NCBI RefSeq assembly: GCF_000003815.2
Contig: NC_049997.1
Coordinates: 11,015,507-11,079,506, forward strand
Origin: Branchiostoma floridae
Taxonomy: Eukaryota; Chordata; Leptocardii; Amphioxiformes; Branchiostomatidae
Length of the DNA: 64,000 nt
Reading direction: 5' to 3'
Of this stretch, positions 1-8,072 are shown piece after piece (within the stretch, counting starts at the first letter, position 1; the number at the start of each line of letters is the position of its first letter). The notes beneath the pieces were generated by a model, which saw only the letters and a list, made by a program, of their open reading frames with translations, did no database searches and had not been told where the DNA came from. A program made the translations under genes and the position numbers.

Positions 1-480
1 TTTGGAACTTTTGAAAGCCACATTTTTGGTTACTGTTATCATGGAGCTTTTATCTCCTTTGATTTACAAAAATATATCCATTCAATGGTCGAGACAATAC
101 GAGCAATCGCGATGATGTCACAGTGACGCAGTGGTAGGTAGAAAACAGGTTTTTGGCAAAAGATTGATTTACATATTAACCGGTAATTTGGTCTGCTAAT
201 TTAAATGTCAATTTTCAATCCAATCTGCTGACGTCCTGGTAGGCACCAACCGCCGAATACCCCGGATATAAACAACAACAGCGATCGCTTGTATGACTGT
301 TTTTGATTTCGGGGCCTTTACCTTTGAAACATTCTCGCCGCACATGCGCTCTGACCTCTGAGGTAGAGCTAATTGTGTGACCACTAACTTAGCTACGACT
401 CTCACAAAAGTTTAGACACAAAATCACACCCCATCACACCAAATGATAGTCTTATATATACGCACTCATGTGAAAATACC
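1..480. other. no gene recognised; flank of GPCR exon
   Basis: No coding exon is recognised on either strand. Short words recur between this stretch and 700-1030: a TGGTCGAGACAAT word at about 86 and 811, and a GCCGCACATG(C/A)G word at about 337 and 999. This indicates dispersed repeat fragments. The next exon of the GPCR at 539-674 (extracellular loop 2/TM5) would be expected on the minus strand here or beyond the left edge, but I cannot see it. Confidence 0.4.
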
Positions 481-538
481 TTTACCTACAAGTCGAAATC
501 ACCCCCTCCCCTCCCGGGGCCCTTCCTTCCCAACTTAC

Positions 539-674
539 CGGCCCAAATGATGGCGGTGGTGAGTAAGACTCCGACAGACGTCCTGAACCAGGGCGTCTTG
601 AAGGGTCTGACGATGGCCCAGAACCGGTCCAGACTTAGGACAGCTAGGGTCATGCAGGTGGCCTGGGCTGTAAC
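539..674 (-). CDS. Rhodopsin-family GPCR exon (TM3-ICL2-TM4), kisspeptin-receptor-like
   Basis: On the minus strand an open 136-nt exon lies between an acceptor (CGACAG, ending at 675) and a donor (GTAAGT, starting at 538). It encodes TM3 with the motif QATCMTLAVLSLDRF, where DRF replaces the usual DRY. An ICL2 with a basic/proline stretch (RPFK) and a TM4 ending IIWAG follow. The QATC.TL...S.DR pattern is the one I associate with KISS1R/GPR54 receptors, and a separate exon for TM3 to TM4 also fits that family. Such a receptor would sit in the plasma membrane and signal through a G protein. Neighbouring exons are not visible: upstream lies a minisatellite and transposon tract, downstream the window ends. 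The exon may be part of a longer gene or an orphan fragment; other peptide-receptor families (galanin, allatostatin) are possible. Confidence 0.6.
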
Positions 675-705
675 CTGTCGTTAAGAAAATAAGGCAGAGA
701 TTTTT

Positions 706-1025
706 AATACAGAGATCGGGACTAATATGCGGCGACAGGAATTCTGGGTAATATGTCAAAGGTAAAACCCTCCCCAAAAAGTCTCTACATTGTTATGCAA
801 ATCAAAACAATGGTCGAGACAATGCCTGTTTTATTTTGCCATGCCTTTACTTTTGAGACAAAGGTCTAGAGGCAGACAGCATGGGGAAAGCGTTACGCTT
901 GAAGGAGTCTTCTGGGCTGCTACAGTGGTTCGGGTGGCAGGGGAGGAGTGACACCCGACATAAGTCAAGTAAGTCAAGTATTACCCAGAATTCATGTCGC
1001 CGCACATGAGTTCTGATCTCTGTGA
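706..1025. repeat. imperfect inverted-repeat pair
   Basis: The block at 706-757 (ending GAATTCTGGGTAATATGTCA) is closely reverse-complementary to 967-1025 (TATTACCCAGAATTCATGTC and following). The arms are about 55 bp with about 210 bp between them. This is likely a foldback element or remnant. The inner part has no open frame. Confidence 0.6.
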
Positions 1026-1087
1026 AAGGGCTTATCAAGTAATGATTATTGGTTCATACATATTTGCTACATTGCTCGGGATCGGTG

Positions 1088-1410
1088 TACCGAAAGTGCG
1101 AAAAGGAACGAAAAGGAGCGAAAAGGAACGAAAAGGAACGAAAAGGAATGAAAAGGAGCGAAAAGGAACGAAAAGGAACGAAAAGGAACGAAGAGGAACG
1201 AAGAGGAACGAAAAGGAACGAAAAGGAAAGTACCGAAAGTGCGAAAAGGAACGAAAAGGAACGAAAAGGAACGAAAAGGAACGAAAAGGAACGAAAAGGA
1301 ACGAAAAGGAAAGTAACGAAAGTGCGAAAAGGAACGAAAAGATTGGATAGAAAAGGAACGAAAAGGAAAGTACCGAAAGTGCGAAAAGGAACGAAAAGGA
1401 ACGAAGTATG
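1088..1410 (+). repeat. decamer minisatellite (AAAAGGAACG)n
   Basis: About 30 copies of the 10-bp unit AAAAGGAACG occur with variants (AAGAGGAACG, AAAAGGAATG). The array is punctuated by a longer word, AAAGTACCGAAAGTGCG, at about 1227, 1311 (variant AAAGTAACG) and 1367. Long open frames exist in several frames and on both strands only because a 10-bp purine-rich repeat lacks stops. They are not genes. Confidence 0.95.
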
Positions 1411-2625
1411 AAGCAAAGTGAAATAAAATCGATGGGAATATAAGGTAACGGTACTGTGATCGGCAAATGCATTTGACACGGACTTTATTTTTGTATTTTG
1501 TGGCTTGTTCCACGAAATTCCTAGAGCTCCAATGGTTCAACGGCGAACCGGCGGGAAAGTGCACGCGTGGAAATAGCTAAATACAAATCAAAGGCGATGG
1601 GCGGAGTCACGAATCAGTGCGTCCCGGGTTCCCACGCGGGCTGTCACAGATCAAATTAGGGGGGGGGGGGGTTGAAAGCAGATGAGTAGCGCGCTAGAAA
1701 AACGTTTGACAGGGTCGGGTTAGGTTATTTTTATACGGTCCCAAAAATGTCACAAAGTCGTTTTCTAGTGGTCCCGGCCTAAATTATAAGTGGCCCCGGG
1801 CAATCGGGACACCGGGTTGATTTCAATTTGAGACCTGGTTCCAAAGACTTTTTCTGCCGAACCTGCACGGGGAGACGTGAGTCGCCCGCCAGATCTCTCC
1901 GTAGTTTCCTAATATCCTTTGCACAAATTCCTCACGTTGGCCATTTCTTCCCGCAAAATTATTAATACTCATGGTACAACGTGAAGAAAACTCCTTGGTA
2001 CAATGTATACATGTCTATCCTTTCACAGCTTTTCTTTTGTCGTGAACGAGCAAGAATATATGTCTCCAGTCTCCAGAAAACCATGTTGTGGGCCCTGTTG
2101 AAGGGAGCTGTCATGCTCGTGGGGCAGCAGTTTATTAGCATATCCTTCCTGACCAGACTTCTATTAGACGTTAACAATAGTAGAACTTTATTGGACATTT
2201 GTACATGGTACAATGTATGGCAACAACTATTACACAAATCGCAGGTCATTTGCATGCGGCGCTCCCATCTTGGGAGAACAGAAGCCACCCAAATACAACA
2301 ACAACGCTACAATCTGGCCTCATTCTGAAAATGTATATTAATCGATATTTATCCATCACCCACCAGTAACTGAATTTTAGTCCTTACTTTCTTATCTCAG
2401 TTATGTTTCCTTGTATTTCGCTGATCTTCAAAGAATAATTTAGCCACACAAACACAACAGCCTAAAACAGCGCCATAAAAATTTGATATCGCCAAATTCT
2501 GAGTAAAATAAAGCACGTTTCATAGGCTTCTAACGCCCGCAGTACCGGTTCCTTATATTCTCATTGATTTTATTTTAGTTTGCTTCATACTTCGTTCCTT
2601 TTCGTTCCTTTTCGCACTTTCGGTA
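1371..2625. mobile_element. foldback-type element with 86-bp inverted arms
   Basis: The arm 1371-1456 (starts TACCGAAAGTGCG, ends GGTAACGGTACTG) is the reverse complement of 2540-2625 (starts CAGTACCGGTTCC, ends CGCACTTTCGGTA). Both arms are exactly 86 bp and differ at few positions. The two decamer arrays (1088-1410 and 2589-2680) lie at the outer ends in opposite orientation. The interior (1457-2539) has no recognised protein. The element probably expanded its terminal decamers into the minisatellite. Confidence 0.65.
1659..1671 (+). repeat. poly-G run (13 G)
   Basis: A homopolymer of 13 G follows CAAATTA. Its length is uncertain in any assembly. Confidence 0.9.
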
Positions 2626-2687
2626 GCAAAAAAGCGAAAAGGAACGAAAAGGAACGTTCCTTTTCGTTCCTTTTCGCACTTTCGGTA
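2589..2687. repeat. short palindromic arrays of the decamer repeat
   Basis: Decamers run inverted (CGTTCCTTTT), then direct (AAAAGGAACG), then inverted again within 100 bp. They end in GCACTTTCGGTAG directly before the hAT-like MITE at 2692. The region would form strong hairpins. Confidence 0.8.
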
Positions 2688-2691
2688 GACC

Positions 2692-3121
2692 TAGGGCTGG
2701 GTTTTTCTCATTGGACCGGTCCAGAAAAACCGGACCTGAAAAAATTCGGTGGACCGGATGTTAGACCGCTTGGAAAATGAACTGATTATATGATCAGACA
2801 TTCACACGTTTTCAGGCACATAACACACATTCAGGCAAATAACAAGAGCGAAGCAGAGTAGACTCTATAGTCATTTTACCAACTTTTAGAGTCAATCGTA
2901 CAGAGGTAGTTAGCCTTGTGGGATTTTTAAAACGCCAATGGGAGTCGAATACTACACAAAACAGACTTCTTTGTAGCAAAATGAGTGAGAGTTTTGAGTG
3001 TCGTCCATTCACAAGTTTTCACATAATGAATCAGGTTCTGGTCCGGACATGGACCTGATCCTCTGGACCTGAACCGGACTTCAGCCGGGACCTGAATGTT
3101 CTGTACCGGTACCCACCCCTA
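2692..3121. mobile_element. hAT-like MITE, TAGGGCTGGG family, copy 1
   Basis: The element runs from TAGGGCTGGG to a right terminus CTGTACCGGTACCCACCCCTA and matches the copies at 37194 and 41637 along its length (for example GGACCGGTCCAG and GCATTCACACGTTTT-like words). Its flanks (GGTAGACC / GTCCTGCC) do not match, unlike the other copies, so one side has been rearranged. It abuts and truncates the KLHL fragment. Confidence 0.8.
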
Positions 3122-3755
3122 GTCCTGCCATAGGCCCGTTGGCCTGAGGGGAGTTGAGGAAGTGCCTTCCATTTCACTTCCTCTATCACGTACACTTGAG
3201 CATACTCTGTTGGGAACTTCTCTGTATTTAAATTTGCTGCACGACGGTAACCGCCTGCCATCATGAGAACTTCTTTCAGCCTCCCTCCTCTTGTCTTCAT
3301 ACCATGGATTGCCTCTGAGCTCAGTTTGAAACTTTGACATGACGTTGTCTATGATCAGTTGACATTCTTTGCTGTCACGTCGTCCATCCTGACTTTTGAC
3401 AAGAAGTCTTTGTTGATATCGCCATATCGAACGAGCTTGAGCAACTCGGCGAGGTAATGTTTTCGTACCTAATCCATTGCCGGACAAGTTCCAAGACGGA
3501 TTTTTCGCTCTTAACTTGGATGTGGCCATCGAGAGTGGTCAAGAGAGCACGTATGTCTTCAATAGACGTTTGCAGTACTTAGTATGTTGTCTCTCTTTAC
3601 AAAATTCATGGCCTTTTCTTCCAGTGTTCTCATGTTGTAAAGCTTTGCCAAATGTTGGATTCGCAAGCACTGGGCTGCATTGTTAGAGTGGAGCATATCT
3701 TGGAGGACATTCTGGCATTCCAGTTTTATTTCTGTGACGTGAACACCTGTGGCTG
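3122..3755 (-). pseudogene. decayed BTB-BACK-Kelch (KLHL-like) fragment
   Basis: On the minus strand, pieces of one KLHL protein follow in the right order but in different frames. From about 3745: a BTB-end/3-box piece (VLQDMLHSNNAAQCLRI, then HLAKLYNMRTLEEKAMNFV) that runs into a stop near 3566. Then a BACK piece (VKSEKSVLELVRQWIRYEN). After a frameshift near 3465 comes LAELLKLVRYGDINKDFLS, which meets a stop near 3360. Last is a first kelch repeat (RLKEVLMMAGG, then WKALPQLPSGQRAYG). KLHL proteins are substrate adaptors of Cullin-3 ubiquitin ligases. The fragment lacks most of the BTB domain and all later kelch blades. It is cut at 3122 by the MITE. At least two stops and two frameshifts make it non-functional. 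Absence of introns could mean a retrocopy, or one large ancestral exon. Confidence 0.8.
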
Positions 3756-4095
3756 ACTGTCCAGTTATCTAGGACAAATGCCCGGGGGAGCTTGCATCAC
3801 CCAAATTCCTGCCATTAAAATTCCTCCGGACTAACTTCTCATAATGCAAACATGCCTGTGCACTGGCGTTCCTGCGGAAAAATGCCTGTGCAATTCCTAG
3901 AATTTTTGCAGACTGAACACAATAATATACCATTTGGCTTGCCCCTAACTTGGGGCCTAAGGCGTCGCCAAAAAAGTACTAACCCATATTTCACCAGAAA
4001 CCTCACCTTTGACCCCTTTTCCCTCCTGATACAACCGGTTGCACCAGTTGACCCTATAACAACGTTTTAATGTAGTTTCTTCCTTTATTCCTTTA

Positions 4096-4135
4096 TTTCT
4101 GCCGTTCCTTAGCTCTCTATCATCTCTAGAAGTAG
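4096..4135 (+). other. candidate 5' non-coding exon end of ZNF-A
   Basis: The sequence CTAGAAGTAG|GTAAGAAT has a strong donor with GT at 4136. The same block, with the donor intact, recurs upstream of ZNF-B at 10505-10541 (CTAAAAGTAG|GTAAGAAT). Conservation of the donor in two otherwise diverged copies suggests the last bases of an untranslated first exon. The exon start cannot be fixed, and the similarity could also simply be part of the segmental duplication. Confidence 0.4.
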
Positions 4136-4660
4136 GTAAGAATGATTTTATGGTGCTTTGTAACATCATAAATATACGTGTATTTGGACTTTCCAACTAC
4201 ATATATCTCAAAAACTCCTGGTGCGTCTAAGTTCTCTCAAATTTTATATGGTTTGTTACGAAAGTTGTTTACTTCGTTCAAGGAGGTGATATATTCGTTA
4301 TTGTGCCGTTTGTTATATTTCAACGAGTAAATACAAATGTCGTGATCATACTTTCAATGGGTCATTCAGAATTTTACTACATCTGTATTTAGTAATGAAA
4401 CTAATTTCCGCAGTGACAGACATGTAAGGAGGGGCTCCAAGCTCAATCCTTTTGGAAAGGTTGTAGACGTTAACCGCCGCGTTTGTCTCGAAAAAAAAAA
4501 ATCCTGTCTCATCGACTGTCTGTTCCAAAATCGAAGACGTCAGGCTTCATTGATTGTTCACGATTTGCAGATTGGCATACTTTTTTATGTGTTTCTAGTA
4601 GTATAGTTCACAGTCTGACTTTAGATTTACTGCACATGTGTACTTTCTAGGCATCATGTA
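4096..4660 (+). repeat. 5' part of the tandem segmental duplication (copy 1)
   Basis: Similar to 10505-11290. Shared words include GTAGGTAAGAATGATTTT, TTCGTTATTGTGCCGTTT, GAAGACGTCAGGCTT and GTGTTTCTAGTAGTAT, in the same order. The similarity precedes the ZNF coding exons in both copies, so the genes arose by one duplication of at least 3.5 kb. Confidence 0.75.
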
Positions 4661-4833
4661 TTTATATTACATGTAGCATGATTAAATCGCACTTACAGTG
4701 GTGTGCCTAATATCTGCCAGCCCCAGAGAGTGAGCGGAGGAAGCAGTTTGGGACAGAGGACAAAAAAATTATTAACAAAATTTGAATCAGGTATGTTATG
4801 CCTGACAAATTATTGCTGCATTTTTAATTCCAG

Positions 4834-5298
4834 ACATTGCCATGGACCTCTCCCGGGACATGACCTTTGCCTGTGACCCCCGACCCCTGGACCTGTCCCA
4901 GGACATGACCTTGTCCCCTGACCCCAGACCCCTGGATCTCTCCCAGGACACATTGGCCCCTGACCTACGACCCCTGGGTCTGTCCCAAGACACCTTGGCC
5001 CCTGACCTACGACCCCTGGGTCTGTCCCAAGACACCTTTGCCCCTGACCCCCGAGCCCTGGGTCTGCCTGAGGACATGACCTTGGCCCCTGACCCCCGAC
5101 CCCTGGGTCTGTCCCAGTACGTGACCTTGGCGGTTCTCCCCAGACTGTACATGGAGGAAGTGGTGTCTGAACTGGGCAGGAGAAACATCAGCACTGGGGA
5201 CGTCAACAACAAGGAGCTGCTGGTGGCTGTGCTGAAGTTTGCCATGGAGAAGGAATACAGTGGGACGGAAAACATCCTGATGTCAAAGTCGAGTCAAG
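4834..5298 (+). CDS. ZNF-A exon with LSQD repeats and SAP-like domain
   Basis: The acceptor TTAATTCCAG ends at 4833; the donor CAAG|GTGTAA ends the exon at 5298 (phase 1). From the ATG at 4842 the protein shows seven units of the type LSQDxTLxPDPRPLG (with or without one residue). The domain LPRLYMEEVVSELGRRN, then DVNNKELLVAVLKFAMEKEYSG follows. Two amphipathic helices joined by a short polar loop (ISTGDV) resemble the SAP helix-turn-helix, which binds DNA in other proteins. This is a pattern judgement, not a proven homology. The same module is in ZNF-B at 11632-11890. Upstream the frame stays open through the acceptor, so an additional 5' coding exon is possible. Confidence 0.75.
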
Positions 5299-7246
5299 GT
5301 GTAATATTGTCAAGCCTTTTTTGTCCACAAAAAAATTCAACTGTTTCACTAGAAGAATTAAAACATAACATTTTCCTAATATACTTTCATTTTATTCGGT
5401 ATTATGTAACGGTCATATGTCTTCATTTGGGGTGCAAACATATAAAAGGAATGAACTTAGGTTCAAGCTCATATATCTTCAATATTTGAAACCTTTTTAC
5501 AGGACAAAAGACGACAGCAATGCTATGTGGAGNNNNNNNNNNNNNNNNNNNNNNNNNNNNNNNNNNNNNNNNNNNNNNNNNNNNNNNNNNNNNNNNNNNN
5601 NNNNNNNNNNNNNNNNNNNNNNNNNNNNNNNNAGACTGACTCTCATATCAGGTTCAGAATATGGTAAGACCACACAAACTTCATTGCATGTATAAAATCC
5701 AGTAAATATGATAGAATTTCAGTAGTAGTAGCAGTAACAGTAACAGTAGCATGTTTTGTATATTCTTCCTTTTCTGCCTTTGTGTAGGAAAATCAACGTC
5801 ACAATGCCAAGAGTCAGAAAACTCAGCACATTCTCCTGTTCCAAAGAGACAACCTGTCCAAAAATTGGCTGTGCCCATGACAGTGCCTGCACCAGAACAA
5901 CAATGGACTTCCCCTACCACAGCACCTGCACCTCTTCAACAGTGTACCATCCCTGCCGCGGTGTCTCCACCTGCCCAACACTGGGTCATGCCCACAAAAG
6001 CACCTGCACCTGTTAAGCAATGGACCACCCCTACCACAGCACCTGCACCTGATCAACAGTGTACAATCCCTGCCATGGTGTCTCCACCTGTCCAACAATG
6101 GCTCACAATAGCACCTGCACCTGTTAAACAATGGACCGCCCCTACCACAGCACCTGCACCTGATCAACAGTGTACAATCCCTGCCATGGTGTCTCCACCT
6201 GTCCAACAATGGCTCACGATAGCACCTGCACCTGTTAAACAATGGACCACCCCTACCACAGCACCTGCACCTGTACAACAGTGTACAATCCCTGCCATGG
6301 TGTCTCCACCTGTCCGAAAATGGGTCAAAATAGCACCTGCACCTGTTAAACAATGGACCACCCCTACCACAGCACCTACACCTGTCCAACAGTGTACAAT
6401 CCCTGCCATGATGTCTCCACCTGTCCAACAATGGCTCACAATAGCACCTGCACCTGTTAAACAATGGACCACAGCTCCACAGGTGAAAATAACGGTAAGT
6501 TAAAGCCTTAGAAAATCTGCTTTTTTCAAATGATTGCTACCTGGTAGTAACTGTAATACAACTTCTTTCAGTGCAAAACTTCAATACTCTGTTGATTAGT
6601 AATGTTTTCATTATTTTTTGCTTGGTCCCTTCAGGAACGAGCAAGCAAGCAACTGAAACAATGTCCTCACTGTGAGTATACATCACTGAATTCCTCCAAC
6701 TTCAGACATCATGCCCTTACACACTCCAACAAGAAACCATTCAAGTGTTCTCATTGTGACTTTGCAACAAAAACAAGACCCATGCTTCGTCAGCACATGC
6801 GAATCCACTCAGGAGAAAAACCCTTCAGTTGCAAGTCATGTGATTTCAAAACAGCACACAAAAAATCCTTACAGACCCACATGCAAACCCACACAGGAGA
6901 GAAGCCGTACATGTGTGAGGTGTGCGGACACAGGACAGCTCTGGCTGCGACTCTAAGAACACATATGAAGGTACACTCCAATTCCAAAGAACAAATCAAG
7001 TGTGACATCTGTGGATACGTGACAAAAAAGATGTCCCTTCTAGAGAGACACATGGAATTTACCCACACTAAGAAGCACAGGTGTGACTTTGAAGGATGCA
7101 ACTTCACAACAACAATACAAGTGGAATTTCAGGAGCATCAGAAAGAGAAACCATTTGCCTGTGACCAGTGTACTTACAAAAGCCACAGCAAGTCCAGCCT
7201 GATAACTCACATGAAAACTCACACGGGAGAAACCCCATGCCTGTGA
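4842..7246 (+). CDS. ZNF-A: C2H2 zinc-finger gene with LSQD repeats and Pro-rich repeats (spliced, spans a gap)
   Basis: Proposed exons are 4834-5298, 5503-(gap)-5663, 5788-6494 and 6635-7246. All junctions that can be tested agree in phase (1, 1, 0). The ATG at 4842 sits in a GCCATGG context; the same start context occurs in ZNF-B. The order of parts is: seven 14-15-residue LSQD repeats, a SAP-like helical domain, an unresolved middle, a Pro-rich segment of 37-residue repeats, then seven C2H2 fingers up to a stop at 7244-7246. Fingers 2-4 have the TGEKP-type linkers of DNA-binding arrays. The stop is caused by a frameshift; five more finger units continue afterwards in other frames (7233-7672). 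The product is thus a truncated form, a decaying gene or an assembly error beside the gap. Likely role, by family only: nuclear sequence-specific DNA binding. Confidence 0.7.
5503..5663 (+). CDS. ZNF-A exon interrupted by the assembly gap
   Basis: The acceptor TTTTTACAG precedes 5503 and a donor ATATG|GTAAGA ends at 5663. Both sides of the N run are open in the phases required by the neighbouring exons. The pieces could be one exon or two exons with a lost intron. Only about 20 residues are readable, including LTLISGSEYG at the end. No domain is visible. Confidence 0.5.
5533..5632. other. assembly gap (100 N)
   Basis: Exactly 100 N bases, the usual placeholder for a gap of unknown length. 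The true distance between 5532 and 5633 cannot be taken from the coordinates. Confidence 0.98.
5788..6494 (+). CDS. ZNF-A exon with proline-rich 37-residue tandem repeats
   Basis: The acceptor TTTGTGTAG ends at 5787. Two phase-0 donors are possible: CAG|GTGAAA at 6482 or AACG|GTAAGT at 6494. The second is stronger; the first matches the ZNF-B donor position. The exon encodes about 235 residues dominated by a repeat with the blocks APAPVKQWTTPTTAPAP, QQCTIPAMVSPP and VQQWLTI. The DNA period is 111 bp (starts near 6112, 6223, 6334, 6445), with degenerate copies before it. The segment is rich in Pro, Thr and Gln, lacks acidic residues and is probably disordered. ZNF-B has no such repeat in the same position and carries an acidic Ser/Thr-rich stretch instead. 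Confidence 0.75.
5885..6480 (+). repeat. 111-bp coding minisatellite in ZNF-A
   Basis: Five to six copies of a 111-bp unit (37 codons) lie in frame. Late copies are nearly identical, which points to recent expansion or homogenisation. Early copies differ by small in-frame changes, for example one copy has an extra MPTK-type insertion near 5990. Confidence 0.85.
6635..7246 (+). CDS. ZNF-A zinc-finger exon (seven C2H2 units before the stop)
   Basis: The acceptor CCCTTCAG ends at 6634; the frame begins at phase 0 with GAA CGA. Units start near QCPHCEYT, KCSHCDFA, SCKSCDFK, MCEVCGHR, KCDICGYV, RCDFEGCNF and ACDQCTYK. Unit 6 is atypical: Cys spacing is four residues (C-D-F-E-G-C) and its His pair is incomplete. 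Linkers after units 2 and 3 are close to SGEKP/TGEKP. The frame then ends in a TGA at 7244-7246, where GGAGAAACCCCATGCC appears to lack two bases compared with a normal TGEKPHAC linker. Confidence 0.85.
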   Translation, partial: ERASKQLKQCPHCEYTSLNSSNFRHHALTHSNKKPFKCSHCDFATKTRPMLRQHMRIHSGEKPFSCKSCDFKTAHKKSLQTHMQTHTGEKPYMCEVCGHRTALAATLRTHMKVHSNSKEQIKCDICGYVTKKMSLLERHMEFTHTKKHRCDFEGCNFTTTIQVEFQEHQKEKPFACDQCTYKSHSKSSLITHMKTHTGETPCL

Positions 7247-7672
7247 CCAGTGTGATTACAGGTCAGTGACTTCATACGAACTCTTCAAACACAAGGCTAC
7301 AAATCACAGAGAGAAATTCTGGCCATGTGACGTCTGTGGTCGCCAATGTTGTTCTGAAGCCCTTTTGGAGAGGCATAAAGAACGACACAGCTATGAGCAG
7401 GACAAGGGGCTCTATGTCTGCAAAGAATGCAACTACAGAGCATTTAGTTTTAAAGCATTGAAAGAGCACATATGAAAAGCCATATTGAAAAGCCATATGC
7501 CTGTGACAAGTGTGATTACAGAGCAGCTCTGCAACATACTATGAAGGTGCACATGAGGAGGAAACACAATACAGAAAAGCCATTCAAGTGTCCCCACTGT
7601 AACCATTGTACAAAGACAAAGGATGTTCTGAAATGCCTCATTAAAAATAGACATAAGGGTGAAATATCTTAA
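7233..7672 (+). pseudogene. out-of-frame continuation of the ZNF-A finger array
   Basis: After a shift near 7233 the alternative frame encodes HACDQCDYRS, WPCDVCGRQC and YVCKECNYRA finger units. It then hits a TGA at about 7473 because of an extra AT (GAGCACATATGAAAAGCC). From 7472 the original frame resumes with KSHIEKPYACDKCDYRA and FKCPHCNHC units and ends at a TAA at 7670-7672. The two indels (about -2 and +2) cancel overall. Twelve finger units in total would match ZNF-B, so the ancestral array was intact. Confidence 0.8.
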
Positions 7673-7733
7673 ACACAGCATTGATAGGGGAGTTGTTTTG
7701 TCTTAAATGTTTTGTAATACGGGGTAAAGGAAA

Positions 7734-7739
7734 AATAAA
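7734..7739 (+). terminator. polyadenylation signal of ZNF-A
   Basis: AATAAA lies 62 bp after the last TAA of the finger array, in an AT-rich context. This fits the 3' end of the ancestral full-length transcript. Confidence 0.6.
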
Positions 7740-7744
7740 GATGC

Positions 7745-8072
7745 AGTATTTGTTTTCCATCATTTGCTCTTTTCATAATCATATGAGTAAGGTGAGTGAA
7801 TGCTGTATCAGCTCACTCAGGTCAAGTAAAGGGACACCAATGATCTGATGATATCAAGTTAAATTTTGATTCTACATACAAGCTATGGATAGTTTGAGGA
7901 AGAAAATTGTAAGTTGTCTCCACCAGGCCTTACTCATGGGTTTTGATACCAGAATTCAGGAAAAATAACCTCATTATTTTTCATTACAATGCAAATGGGA
8001 TTGCAAAGAAGTCTTATTAGTATAATTTGTATCTTCAGATATTCTCCAGGAAGTTTTTCCTCATTTACTCTA
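7745..8072. other. intergenic, nothing recognised
   Basis: AT-rich sequence between the ZNF-A poly(A) signal and the foldback element. No open frame with coding character and no repeat were recognised. Confidence 0.5.

Noticed and set aside
994-1564. Several overlapping open frames of 118-165 codons on both strands
   Set aside because: They are all products of the stop-free decamer minisatellite; lysine/glutamate or phenylalanine/serine repeats in every frame are not gene-like.
5823-6472. Long minus-strand open frames opposite the proline-rich repeat (Cys/Arg-rich)
   Set aside because: Shadow frames of the in-frame 111-bp repeat of ZNF-A; splice phases support the plus strand only.
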